IMG/VR virus record: IMGVR_UViG_3300042868_009320
Location: 1-34,021 of that record
Direction: 5' to 3' (one strand)
Source: a virus
DNA: 34,021 nt
This document shows, piece by piece, positions 1 through 7,830 of the stretch. The translations under genes were made by a program, and so were the position numbers. Positions within the stretch are counted from its first letter, which is position 1. Every line of letters starts with the position of its first letter. The notes beneath the pieces were generated by a model that saw nothing but the letters and a program-made list of their open reading frames with translations, was not told the origin of the DNA and searched no databases.

Positions 1-289
1 GGAGATGGTACTTTAGCTGATTTTCCTACATCAACAGGTGGAGGTAGTTCGGTTTCTTATTATCTTAATACAAGTGTAAGTCAAGGTACAATAGGAGGGG
101 TTGCTTATAAACAATTAAGTAAAGTGCCTATTAGTGGTGCTGGAACTGATGTTACTATTTCAGCTAATGGTTACATAGCAAGTTATTTAACTGATGCTAA
201 TGACCCTGCTTTATTAGAAGTACCTGCTGGAAACTTTAATTGTGAGTTTTATTTTAGTGTAAACTCTAATGCTCACAATCCTTATGTTT
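1..289. repeat. Terminal direct repeat, left copy
   Basis: These 289 bases are identical to 33733-34021. The reading frame of the tail-fibre gene passes through both copies, so joining the ends gives one intact gene and a circle of 33,732 bp. A physical terminal repeat inside a fibre gene, far from the terminase genes, would be unusual. I therefore infer either circular permutation (headful packaging) or overlap left by assembling a circular molecule. Confidence 0.95.
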
Positions 290-3200
290 ATGCAGAAGTC
301 TATAAGTATGACGGAACGACTTTTACCTTATTAGGTAGCAATGTGTCTATACCACAATATTTAAGTAATGGAACTACATTAAGTCCATATTACTTTGCAA
401 TAGCCGTTTCTACTTCGGTTTTAACTGTAACAGATAGAATAGCAATTAGAATCTATGTAAATGTAGATGGTAAAACTGTTACTTTACATACCGAGAATAA
501 TCATTTGTGTCAAGTAGTTACTACCTTTTCTAAGGGTATAATTTCTTTAAATAACCTTACAAGACAAAATCAATTCTTTGGCACAGGAACAAGTGGAACT
601 GATTTTGCAATATCTTCAAGCGTAGCTACGCATACATTTAATTTGCCTGTGGCTTCGGCTACAAATACTGGTAAATTGAGTTCAACGGATTGGAGTACAT
701 TTAATGGCAAAGTTCCTTACACAGGAGCAACTGCAAATGTAGATTTGGGTGCATTTAGTTTAAGTGGAGATACAATTAGTGGAGTTGGTATTTTTTCAGT
801 TGGTAGTGGTACTCAAAGTGGATATATTGGTATAAAACAAGGAACTACATTTCTTGGTAATATTAGTGGCTATAATAGTATAAATGCAAATGCAACAAAA
901 TTTATATTAATATCAGATATAGGTTCAACAAATTATAAATCAGCAAGTTTTCAATTAAGTTCATTAACTAATAATACTGAAAGAACATTTACACTCCCAG
1001 ACATATCTGGAACTTTAGCACTTTTAGAAGGAAGCCAAACGTTTAGTGGAAGTAAGACATTTAGTAGTTCAATTAAAGCTGATTCAGGTATTTTATTAAA
1101 AAATGGATTTACCACTTACTCTAATGGATATACATCATTAGGTGGAGATATAGGTAATTTAATAATTAGTAGTTCAATTGGTGGAACACCTTATGATAAT
1201 GAATTTTCTTTTACATCATCAACATCTAATACATACACATTTCCTAATGCAAGTGGCACAATAGCACTTACTTCTAATTTATCTAGTTATGTTCCTTATA
1301 CAGGAGCAACTACTAATGTAGATTTGGGTGCAAATTATATAACATCTGCAACTATTGTGTTTTGGAAAGGAACAGGAACAGGATTAGGTAATATTGGTTT
1401 AGGTAGAATTGTACCATTAGGTCAAAATACTACTGGTCAAGGGAATATAGGTATAGGAGAAAGTTCTTTATTTTTTAATACTACTGGAAGCAATAATATT
1501 GCTATTGGAGTTTCATCTACTCAAGCCAATACAACTGGTATAAATAACATTGGTATTGGTCTTGGTTCTAATTCTAATAATGTTACTGGTTCTGGTAACG
1601 TAGCGGTTGGGGTAGGTTCATTAAATTTTAATACAACTAATTATAATACCGCAGTAGGTCATCTTTCATTGTATTTTAATACAACAGGAACTAATAATGT
1701 AGCAGTAGGAAATACTTCATTATATACAAATACAACAGGTGCTCAAAATACTGCATTAGGTGCTGCATCATTATATTATAATACTACTGGTAGTAATAAT
1801 ACCGCAATTGGTAATGTTGCATTACAACAAAATACGACTGGAGTAAATAATACCGCAATAGGTAGTTTTTCATCTTATTTAAATACCACAGGTCAAAACA
1901 ATACATCAGTAGGTGCAAGTTCATTAAGTGCTAACACAATTGGTCAATACAATACAGCAATAGGTAGTGCTTCGTTAAATGCAAATACTACTGCTTTTTA
2001 TAACACTGCTATTGGATATGCTTCATTAAATTTAAATACAACTGGAGAATCTAATGTTGCAGTTGGTGGTAGTGCATTAGGTGTTAACACAACAGGTCAA
2101 TATAATGTTGCGGTTGGTCGTTCTGCATCTAATGGTAATACTACTGGTAATTATAATACTGCTTTAGGTGGTCAAGCATTAGCAAATGTTACAACAGGAA
2201 GTCAAAATATTGCAATAGGTTACAATGCAGGTGGTGGAATTACAACAGGAAGTCAAAACACAATTATTGGTATAGTAACAGGTTTATCTTCAACATTATC
2301 TAATAATATTATACTTGCTGATGGAGCAGGTAACATAAGATACCAATGGAATGGTACTAATAATGTATTCACAGGAGCAGCTACATTCTCAAGTAGTGTA
2401 ACGGCAGGGGGTAAAATATTTACATCAGCAAGTGTTAATGATAATATACTTGAAGTAATAAATAGTGATACTACAAACGGATATGGTCTTTATGTAAGAG
2501 GTGGTGGAACTGCAACAAATAGATATGTAGCAAGATTTAAGAATGGTGCAGATAATGATGTAATGTGGATTGGTAACACTGGTAATGTAGGTATAGGAAT
2601 ATCAACAGGATTTAATGTTATATCAGGTACTGAAACAACTTTACAAATAGCAGGTGGCAATGTAGCATCTTTATACCTTAATAGTACAGGTTCAAATAAA
2701 TGGGCATTATTTGCTAATGCAAGTGGTAGTCTTGGTGTTTATAATTTAACTGCAAGTACTATACCTTTTACCATAGCATCCACAGGAGCAGCTACATTCT
2801 CAAGTGATGTAACAATAGGACCAAGCAATGGTAGTTTTAAAGGTTTTGGTCACTCAGTAAATGTAAGTTCAGTATCACAAGGTGGATTATTTCCTTATAG
2901 CGGAGTTACAGGAAGTGGTGCTGATTATTCACCTACATTATTTGCTGATGGTTCTAATAATTTATATTTCTGTGCTGGGGGGTCTACTGCTAAAAAAATG
3001 ACTATTACAAGTGGGGGTAGTGTAGGTATAGGAACTTCTGCACCTATAACAAAGTTACAAATAAGTAATGTAAGTGGTGCTGATTTACTATCATTTGGTA
3101 TATCGGATTATCAAGCTTGGGTTGGTGGTAAAATAGATTTACAAGGTATATCTTCTTTTGGTGCTGATATGGCATTTTACACTCATCCTGCAAATAGTAG

Positions 3201-3810
3201 CAATAATGCTACTGTTGTAGAAAGAATGCGTATTAAGAGTAATGGTACTGTAGGCATTGGAATTACAACAGGAACTTATAATGGTAGGTTTTGTATAGAA
3301 GGTGATGGCACTACTACAAGTAATGTGCATTTAGAAATGTCAACTGATGCAAATAGAAGTTATTTACAAAGTGCAAATAGAACATTTATAGCACTTGCAC
3401 CATTAACTATTGGTTCTTCAAGTATAATAATTGAAGCATTGGCAGGTTCTGGCAGTAGAACAGTAACGGCATCAGCAGACGGTACATTATCAGCTTCATC
3501 TGATTCAACTTTAAAACAAGAAGATAAAGAATATAAAATTCAAGGTCTTGCTGAAATTTTACAATTAAAACCAAGAGCTTATAAATGGTTAAGTGATATA
3601 GAAATAAGAGGAGAAGAAGCAACAACTGAAATAGGATTTTTTGCAGATGAAGTAAACCCAATTATACCAAGTGCAGCACCAAAAGGTAATGACAATTTAT
3701 ATGGTTTTTATGATAGGGCAGTTATTGCAGCATTGGTAAAAGCTATTCAAGAGCAACAAGCAATGATAACATCATTACAAGAGCATATAAACGAATTAAA
3801 AAATAAATAA
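1..3810 (+). CDS. Long tail fibre with S74 chaperone domain, 3' part (5' part at 33616-34021)
   Basis: This is most of a 1308-residue fibre; base 1 falls on codon 40 of the full protein, whose ATG is at 33616. In order it shows a domain of about 140 residues (about bases 127-546) that recurs in the neighbouring 32404 gene, fibre-type linkers with two YTGATxNVDLG blocks, seventeen tandem 16-17-residue repeats of the NTTGxNNxAIG type, more linkers, and a C-terminal intramolecular chaperone domain from base 3499. That domain starts SDSTLKQED, matching the Ser-Lys pattern of Peptidase_S74 self-cleaving chaperones of trimeric fibres. It ends in a predicted coiled coil. The role is host receptor recognition at the tail tip. 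The family assignment of the C-terminus is firm; trimerisation and self-cleavage are inferred. A GTG at 124 is internal, not the start. Confidence 0.9.
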   Translation, partial: GDGTLADFPTSTGGGSSVSYYLNTSVSQGTIGGVAYKQLSKVPISGAGTDVTISANGYIASYLTDANDPALLEVPAGNFNCEFYFSVNSNAHNPYVYAEVYKYDGTTFTLLGSNVSIPQYLSNGTTLSPYYFAIAVSTSVLTVTDRIAIRIYVNVDGKTVTLHTENNHLCQVVTTFSKGIISLNNLTRQNQFFGTGTSGTDFAISSSVATHTFNLPVASATNTGKLSSTDWSTFNGKVPYTGATANVDLGAFSLSGDTISGVGIFSVGSGTQSGYIGIKQGTTFLGNISGYNSINANATKFILISDIGSTNYKSASFQLSSLTNNTERTFTLPDISGTLALLEGSQTFSGSKTFSSSIKADSGILLKNGFTTYSNGYTSLGGDIGNLIISSSIGGTPYDNEFSFTSSTSNTYTFPNASGTIALTSNLSSYVPYTGATTNVDLGANYITSATIVFWKGTGTGLGNIGLGRIVPLGQNTTGQGNIGIGESSLFFNTTGSNNIAIGVSSTQANTTGINNIGIGLGSNSNNVTGSGNVAVGVGSLNFNTTNYNTAVGHLSLYFNTTGTNNVAVGNTSLYTNTTGAQNTALGAASLYYNTTGSNNTAIGNVALQQNTTGVNNTAIGSFSSYLNTTGQNNTSVGASSLSANTIGQYNTAIGSASLNANTTAFYNTAIGYASLNLNTTGESNVAVGGSALGVNTTGQYNVAVGRSASNGNTTGNYNTALGGQALANVTTGSQNIAIGYNAGGGITTGSQNTIIGIVTGLSSTLSNNIILADGAGNIRYQWNGTNNVFTGAATFSSSVTAGGKIFTSASVNDNILEVINSDTTNGYGLYVRGGGTATNRYVARFKNGADNDVMWIGNTGNVGIGISTGFNVISGTETTLQIAGGNVASLYLNSTGSNKWALFANASGSLGVYNLTASTIPFTIASTGAATFSSDVTIGPSNGSFKGFGHSVNVSSVSQGGLFPYSGVTGSGADYSPTLFADGSNNLYFCAGGSTAKKMTITSGGSVGIGTSAPITKLQISNVSGADLLSFGISDYQAWVGGKIDLQGISSFGADMAFYTHPANSSNNATVVERMRIKSNGTVGIGITTGTYNGRFCIEGDGTTTSNVHLEMSTDANRSYLQSANRTFIALAPLTIGSSSIIIEALAGSGSRTVTASADGTLSASSDSTLKQEDKEYKIQGLAEILQLKPRAYKWLSDIEIRGEEATTEIGFFADEVNPIIPSAAPKGNDNLYGFYDRAVIAALVKAIQEQQAMITSLQEHINELKNK
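1426..2292 (+). repeat. Seventeen tandem ~51-bp coding repeats in the tail fibre
   Basis: The repeat unit encodes NTTG, two or three variable residues, then (I/V/T)A(I/V/L)G and a Ser/Ala/Leu-rich end. I count 17 units of 16-17 residues. The pattern resembles the left-handed beta-roll repeats of YadA/Hep_Hag-type adhesin heads, which suggests a long trimeric beta-roll shaft. The copies have diverged at codon level, so this is not a recent expansion. Confidence 0.85.
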
Positions 3811-4124
3811 TGAAAACAATACAAGCAGTGGTATTTCCACTAAATTTAGGAACTGCAACAATTTTAAATGCTTATTGCATAAATGACAATTTAACAAATT
3901 GTGCTACTTTTTACTATTCACTATTAACTGATAGTCAAAGTCAATTACAACAAGGAAATTTAACTATGACAGGCACAGACTATGATGGTTGGGCTACAAA
4001 TGATTATGCTTATAATTGGGTAGCAACTCAAATAGATGTTACAATTACAGGCGATTATGTGCCTCCTGTTGTAGAACCAATAGTTGAGACTCCAATAGTA
4101 AGCGAAGAAATTATAACGGAATAA
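3810..4124 (+). CDS. Small acidic-tailed protein after the tail fibre, unknown function
   Basis: A protein of 104 residues whose ATG overlaps the fibre stop codon by one base (TAATG), which implies translational coupling to the fibre. The body is Asn/Thr/Tyr-rich with predicted beta strands, and the last 20 residues are Pro/Glu/Val-rich and probably disordered. There is no signal peptide or membrane segment. I do not recognise the family. Its position directly after the fibre suggests a fibre-associated or assembly role, but only by context. Confidence 0.7.
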   Translation: MKTIQAVVFPLNLGTATILNAYCINDNLTNCATFYYSLLTDSQSQLQQGNLTMTGTDYDGWATNDYAYNWVATQIDVTITGDYVPPVVEPIVETPIVSEEIITE

Positions 4125-4127
4125 TCT

Positions 4128-4135
4128 TATATTTG
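4128..4135 (+). promoter_or_regulatory. Extended late-type promoter -7 box (TATATTTG + TAAAAA)
   Basis: TATATTTG matches the Bacteroidota -7 consensus TAnnTTTG and is followed directly by TAAAAA, the extension shared with the sites at 20946, 25190 and 26576. It lies 15 bases before the ATG at 4151. No convincing -33 TTG is at the usual distance. It probably drives the lysis block. Confidence 0.6.
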
Positions 4136-4150
4136 TAAAAAATCAATACT

Positions 4151-4303
4151 ATGTTAAATCTATCAGACGAGAATCTAAAAGCATTAGAAGTTTATTTAAT
4201 TGAGGTTCCATTTAAGTATGCGAACCCAATTTTGCAAATATTAGCAAAACTTCATCAAGAGCAAAATCCTCAAGCTCCTGAAGCAGAGGTAGTTGAAGGA
4301 TAA
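4151..4303 (+). CDS. 50-residue hypothetical protein at the head of the lysis block
   Basis: The ORF has 50 codons: MLNLSDENLKALEVYLIEVP at the start, then a helical middle and a Pro/Glu-rich end. It has an ATG soon after the promoter-like box at 4128 and a stop codon overlapping the next ATG (TAATG at 4301-4305), so it fits the packing of the operon. There is no membrane segment or known motif. Short genes of this sort are common between fibre and lysis genes, and no function can be assigned. Confidence 0.65.
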   Translation: MLNLSDENLKALEVYLIEVPFKYANPILQILAKLHQEQNPQAPEAEVVEG

Positions 4304-4905
4304 TGAAATTCCTTAAAGACAACATCTTGTTCATAGCCGTAATACTCCTTGTGTTATGGCTATATTTTTTACTAAAACCTACCTACTTACCTAGAATTGG
4401 TAAGCAATTCGATACTTCTCAGTACAAAAAGATAGTAGAAATACACGATACTACGTACAAAACATTGTACGTTAATACGTACAAGAAAGGAAATGATATA
4501 CCATTCTATATCATTGACTCTGTACAGATTCCTGTACACGATACTTTATATGTATTAAACGACTATTATAAGGTCAAAGCCTATTCTGACACTATTAAAA
4601 AAGATTCTAATATCTTTGTAGTGAATGATACTATCAGCCAAAATAGGATTATTTCAAGGGGTTTTACAGCCAATTTAACCGAAAAAACCATAATTACGAG
4701 AGAATACTACGCTAGTAAACCGACTAATACCCTTTATTGGGGCATTAGAGGCTCATACAGCCCACTTAATGGCTTGGAAGTACTAAGTCCTTCCTTGATG
4801 CTAGGTGTCAAAAATAAGGCTCTAATAGGCTTTAGTGTAGATATTAATAAAAATTATAATATTGGCTACTCAGGTAGCTTGTATTTCAAAATCGGTAAAA
4901 AGTAA
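4303..4905 (+). CDS. Membrane-anchored protein with beta-rich C-terminus; spanin-like candidate
   Basis: A protein of 200 residues. Residues 8-24 form one strong membrane segment (ILFIAVILLVLWLYFLL), followed by an extracytoplasmic region with Asp/Thr/Tyr-rich beta-type sequence. The last 60 residues alternate hydrophobic and polar residues (LYWGIRGSYSP, then GYSGSLYFKIGKK), as in outer-membrane beta strands. It sits in the lysis block ahead of the holin-like and endolysin genes. An inner-membrane anchor plus a C-terminus that could meet the outer membrane would suit a spanin-like role. That is inference from layout; I do not recognise the family with certainty. Confidence 0.65.
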   Translation: MKFLKDNILFIAVILLVLWLYFLLKPTYLPRIGKQFDTSQYKKIVEIHDTTYKTLYVNTYKKGNDIPFYIIDSVQIPVHDTLYVLNDYYKVKAYSDTIKKDSNIFVVNDTISQNRIISRGFTANLTEKTIITREYYASKPTNTLYWGIRGSYSPLNGLEVLSPSLMLGVKNKALIGFSVDINKNYNIGYSGSLYFKIGKK

Positions 4906-4908
4906 TAA

Positions 4909-5214
4909 ATGGCTGCTAAAAAAGAATCAGGTATAGGGGTAAATCCCTTGCCTATATCGTTTAAAGATTTCGCTAAAAATCCAGTCGTAGGAACCTTATT
5001 TGTCGTTTTAATCGGCATTTCCTATTTGTACATAGACATCAAAGGCACTTTCAAGGATCAAATTCAAAGCCAGGAATACAGAATAACCAACCTAGAGCAC
5101 AAAGATTCGTTAAAGACTCAAGCTTTAATTGAGTGTAAAACAGCCCTAAGTGCTACCTCTACCAAGCTAGAAACTCTAGAAGATATGGGAGCTATTAAAA
5201 AATCAGTTAAATAA
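4909..5214 (+). CDS. Single-pass membrane protein with coiled-coil tail, lysis block
   Basis: A protein of 101 residues with ATG three bases after the upstream stop. A cytoplasmic-looking N-terminus (residues 1-28) is followed by a membrane segment at about 29-47 (VVGTLFVVLIGISYLYIDI) and a charged helical region likely to form a coiled coil. The shape is like small phage lysis accessory proteins (Rz-like or holin-associated), but no family motif is visible. The neighbours on both sides are membrane or exported proteins before a holin-like protein and an endolysin. Confidence 0.65.
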   Translation: MAAKKESGIGVNPLPISFKDFAKNPVVGTLFVVLIGISYLYIDIKGTFKDQIQSQEYRITNLEHKDSLKTQALIECKTALSATSTKLETLEDMGAIKKSVK

Positions 5215-5219
5215 TAGCT

Positions 5220-5555
5220 ATGAAATTAATAGTGTTATCCCTAATATCAATATTTACTTTAATAGGTTATGTCAATGTCGGAGCTGATACTGAATCTCCT
5301 ATAAAAAAGGAAGACAAAGAGTTCCAACAATTAATGGCTGACTTTAATAAGACACTAGAACATAATAAAAAGGTACAAGTACAAGCAGATGTTACTAAAG
5401 AGAAGCTAATAATAGCTACGACTAATAAGATAATAAAGCTGTCCAATGAGAATAAAGAGCTAAAAAACGAATTAAATGAAATTAAAGCAATTTTGGATTC
5501 TGTGTCTGTTGATACTGGTAGTTCATTCAGCTTATTGCCAATACCCAAAGGTTAA
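5220..5555 (+). CDS. Exported coiled-coil protein, first of an overlapping pair (i-spanin-like candidate)
   Basis: A protein of 111 residues. The N-terminus is a hydrophobic signal or anchor (MKLIVLSLISIFTLIGYV), followed by a long charged helix with Lys/Glu/Asn heptad-like spacing and a short C-terminus. Its last 80 bases overlap the next gene in another frame (5476 start). That layout, a coiled-coil protein overlapped by a second exported protein, recalls Rz/Rz1 spanin pairs. The second protein has no clear lipobox, so the analogy is tentative. Confidence 0.65.
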   Translation: MKLIVLSLISIFTLIGYVNVGADTESPIKKEDKEFQQLMADFNKTLEHNKKVQVQADVTKEKLIIATTNKIIKLSNENKELKNELNEIKAILDSVSVDTGSSFSLLPIPKG

Positions 5556-5880
5556 GAAGATTAACCAGGATTCTGTTGTTATAATGACCTTAGAACAAGG
5601 CAAGGAGATAAACAATACTTTTTTACACCTTAACAACAAGATAAACACACTAAGAGATTCGGTATTTTATTACAATAAATTCAAGATTAAATATGATAGC
5701 CTTAATAAAGAAATTTATCTTAAGCAAGATAGCTTCTATAATTGGAAGTGGAAATATGAAGCAAATAGAAACACTTATTACGCAAGAGAAGCCGAAGTTC
5801 AAAAAGACAAAAAATACGACTTCGCACAAAAGGTAATTTTAATAGCAATAATAGTTTTACAATTTCAAAGTATAAAATAA
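5476..5880 (+). CDS. Exported protein overlapping the upstream gene, C-terminal membrane segment
   Basis: A protein of 134 residues starting inside the preceding gene in the +1 frame (80-base overlap). It has a clear signal peptide (MKLKQFWILCLLILVVHSAY then CQ), a charged helical middle, and a hydrophobic end (VILIAIIVLQFQ) that could insert in a membrane. A Cys follows the signal region, but the residue before it is Tyr, so it is a poor lipobox. Its stop codon overlaps the next ATG. Context suggests lysis, perhaps the outer partner of a spanin pair. Function is inferred only. Confidence 0.65.
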   Translation: MKLKQFWILCLLILVVHSAYCQYPKVKKINQDSVVIMTLEQGKEINNTFLHLNNKINTLRDSVFYYNKFKIKYDSLNKEIYLKQDSFYNWKWKYEANRNTYYAREAEVQKDKKYDFAQKVILIAIIVLQFQSIK

Positions 5881-6089
5881 TGAGACAATTCTTTTGTGAT
5901 GAAACAGGTCAATTAAGTATGAAGCGTATATGTGGTTTGTTATGTGTAGTAACGTTATGCGTTACTATGTACCACAATAGTTTTAGTGAAGAGCATATAG
6001 CCCCTTCAGCAATTCTAGTAGAATCAGTAGCTTTGTTAGCGTTCGGATGTTTAGGTTTAACATCTGTAGAGAAAATATTTAAAAAATAG
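5880..6089 (+). CDS. Putative holin, two membrane segments
   Basis: A protein of 69 residues with two hydrophobic segments, at about residues 16-31 (RICGLLCVVTLCVTMY) and 42-60 (SAILVESVALLAFGCLGLTS), joined by a short acidic loop and ending in a basic tail (VEKIFKK). Size, two-segment topology and position directly before the endolysin are those of class II-like holins, which permeabilise the inner membrane at the end of infection. The start overlaps the previous stop by one base. The call rests on topology and context. Confidence 0.7.
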   Translation: MRQFFCDETGQLSMKRICGLLCVVTLCVTMYHNSFSEEHIAPSAILVESVALLAFGCLGLTSVEKIFKK

Positions 6090-6091
6090 TT

Positions 6092-6541
6092 ATGAAGTTA
6101 TCAGCACATTTTGCGTTATCAGAATTTACTAGAAGTGAATCGGCTAAAAGAGAAGGCTTAGATAATACACCTACAGCAGAACATTTAGAAAACCTAAAGA
6201 CACTTTGCGAAAAGGTGCTTGAGCCGATAAGATTACGTTTCGGCTCAATCAATATTTCTAGTGGATACAGGGGAAAGATGCTCAACCATTTCATTGGAGG
6301 CTCGGTAAGTTCAGATCATTGCCTAGGCCGTGCGGCTGATATAGATATGGATGATAGTGGAACAGGGGTTACTAATAAGGAAATCTTTGAATATATCAAG
6401 AACAATTTAGAATTTGACCAACTTATTAATGAATTTAACTACTCTTGGGTTCACGTTGGGTATAGACAAGGTGCAAATAGAAAGCAAGTATTAAATGCTG
6501 TAAAGGAAGGCGGTAAAACAGTTTATCATACTCATAAATAA
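6092..6541 (+). CDS. Endolysin, peptidase M15-type (VanY-like) zinc peptidase
   Basis: A protein of 149 residues matching the M15 D-Ala-D-Ala carboxypeptidase/L-Ala-D-Glu endopeptidase fold. SSGYR is at residues 56-60, SDHCLGRAADID at 74-85 supplies His76 and Asp83 (the H-x6-D zinc pair), and WVHVG at 119-123 supplies the third ligand, His121. It has the usual length of a single-domain phage peptidase and no wall-binding domain. It cuts peptide cross-links in peptidoglycan at lysis. There is no signal peptide, so release through the neighbouring holin is expected. Start is ATG two bases after the holin stop. Confidence 0.9.
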   Translation: MKLSAHFALSEFTRSESAKREGLDNTPTAEHLENLKTLCEKVLEPIRLRFGSINISSGYRGKMLNHFIGGSVSSDHCLGRAADIDMDDSGTGVTNKEIFEYIKNNLEFDQLINEFNYSWVHVGYRQGANRKQVLNAVKEGGKTVYHTHK

Positions 6542-6547
6542 ATTTCG

Positions 6548-6555
6548 TATCTTTG
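6548..6555 (+). promoter_or_regulatory. Promoter-like -7 box (TATCTTTG) before the HNH gene
   Basis: TATCTTTG fits TAnnTTTG and lies 18 bases before the HNH ATG at 6574. No good -33 element is visible and the TAAAAA extension of the late sites is absent. It may give the homing endonuclease its own expression, as is usual for free-standing homing genes. Confidence 0.45.
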
Positions 6556-6573
6556 TGGTCTAAATATAATATT

Positions 6574-7068
6574 ATGACTAAAATTAAAGATTACGAGAAT
6601 TATGAAATTAATGAATTAGGTGAAATCTGGAGTTTGCCTAAAAAAACTAGAAAAGGCACAAGATTAATTAAACCAACATTAAACCCAAGAACAGGTTATT
6701 TATATGTTGATTTATGTGGAAATGGCAAAATTAAAAAATTTACAGTCCATAGATTAGTTGCAATAAATTTAATACCTAACCCTAAAAATAAAATGCAAGT
6801 AAATCACATTAATGGTATTAAAAGTGATAATAGAAGTTGTAATTTAGAATGGGCCACTCATAGTGAAAATCAAAAACATTCAATAACATTAGGATTAAGA
6901 AGTGCAAAAGGAATAAAAAATTCACAAGCAAAATTAACGGAAGATGATGTTAAGTCTATTAGAAATTATAGCAATACATCATTAAAAAAAATTGCAAGTA
7001 TCTTTGGTGTGAGTATAGGAACTATTAGCGAAGTAAGAGCAAAAAAAACTTGGCAACATTTAGACTAA
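6574..7068 (+). CDS. HNH homing endonuclease (NUMOD4-HNH-HTH architecture)
   Basis: A protein of 164 residues from the ATG at 6574; an in-frame TTG at 6553 lies inside the promoter box and is rejected. The N-terminus (DYENYEINELGEIWSL) is NUMOD4-like. The central HNH_3 part has VHRLVA, then VNHINGIKSDN and NLEWAT, supplying the His-Asn-His metal and catalytic core. The C-terminus (TSLKKIASIFGVSIGTIS) is a helix-turn-helix that would bind the target DNA. This is the standard free-standing phage homing nuclease, inserted here between endolysin and phosphoesterase. It is a likely selfish element with no obvious duty in the phage cycle. Confidence 0.9.
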   Translation: MTKIKDYENYEINELGEIWSLPKKTRKGTRLIKPTLNPRTGYLYVDLCGNGKIKKFTVHRLVAINLIPNPKNKMQVNHINGIKSDNRSCNLEWATHSENQKHSITLGLRSAKGIKNSQAKLTEDDVKSIRNYSNTSLKKIASIFGVSIGTISEVRAKKTWQHLD

Positions 7069-7083
7069 CCAAAAACCCAACAT

Positions 7084-7791
7084 ATGTCGAAAAGCAAAAA
7101 TGTCCTTGTAATTGGCGACACACATTTTCCGTTTTGTCACCCCAAGTATCTTGACTTCTGCTATGAAGTAGCAAATAAATTTCAATGCTCAGAGTTTGTT
7201 CACATCGGTGATGAAGTAGACAATCACGCAATATCGTTTCACGAGACTAACCCTAATGGGGAGTCAGCTTCTAAGGAGGCTATTATGGCTATGCAACAGC
7301 TTAACATTTGGTACAAGAGATTCCCTAATGTAAAAGTATGTATCGGTAACCACTCAGCCCTACATAAAAGAAAGGCCATAGCGAACGGATTACCAGAACG
7401 TTTTATTAAATCCTATGAAGATGCTTGGGAAGCTCCTAAGGGCTGGAAATGGGCCTTAGAATGGGAAATAGATGGTGTTCTATATACCCACGGCACAGGT
7501 TCATCAGGACAAGCTGGTGCCATCAACAGAGCAAGAGATGCTCGTCAATCAACAGTCATTGGTCACATTCACTCCTTCGGTGGTGTGCTTTATAGTAGCT
7601 CAGATAAGGATATGATATTCGGTATGAATGTCGGTTGTGGTATAGATATTAACGCTTACGCAATGGAATATTCACGACCTTTCCCCAAACGACCCACATT
7701 AGGTTGTGGGGTTGTTTTAGATAACGGAAGAATTGCTATATTCGTGCCTATGCCATTAGGTAGCAAGATAATAAGGCTACCTAGGAAGTAG
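7084..7791 (+). CDS. Calcineurin-like metallophosphoesterase
   Basis: A protein of 235 residues with the full set of metallophosphoesterase motifs: GDTH at 11-14, GDEVD at 42-46, GNH at 88-90, THG at 135-137 and GHIH at 160-163. These bind two metal ions and hydrolyse phosphomono- or diesters; the substrate cannot be told from sequence. Many tailed phages of the Bacteroidota carry such an enzyme near lysis or packaging genes, and nucleotide or DNA-end processing has been suggested for the class. The ATG is 15 bases after the HNH stop. The gene ends at the first of two 15-bp direct repeats. Confidence 0.9.
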   Translation: MSKSKNVLVIGDTHFPFCHPKYLDFCYEVANKFQCSEFVHIGDEVDNHAISFHETNPNGESASKEAIMAMQQLNIWYKRFPNVKVCIGNHSALHKRKAIANGLPERFIKSYEDAWEAPKGWKWALEWEIDGVLYTHGTGSSGQAGAINRARDARQSTVIGHIHSFGGVLYSSSDKDMIFGMNVGCGIDINAYAMEYSRPFPKRPTLGCGVVLDNGRIAIFVPMPLGSKIIRLPRK

Positions 7792-7825
7792 ACAATTAAC
7801 AAACTCACTTTAGACAATTAACAAA
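7789..7825. repeat. Two 15-bp direct repeats, 22-bp period
   Basis: TAGACAATTAACAAA occurs at 7789-7803 and 7811-7825. The first copy includes the stop codon of the phosphoesterase. A 22-bp period is about two helical turns, so a dimeric protein could bind one face. It could be an operator or a relic of a small duplication. Confidence 0.8.
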
Positions 7826-7830
7826 TAAGT

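Noticed and set aside
1426-2292. Repeats in the fibre gene taken as a diversity-generating target or CRISPR-like array
   Set aside because: No reverse transcriptase or template repeat is present, and the repeats are in frame, degenerate and coding.
5267-5548. Minus-strand ORF of 93 codons opposite the exported lysis-block gene
   Set aside because: It lies wholly opposite a gene that fits the operon, faces against all neighbours, and reads as Ser/Leu/Phe repeats, the reverse of a Lys/Asn-rich coiled coil.
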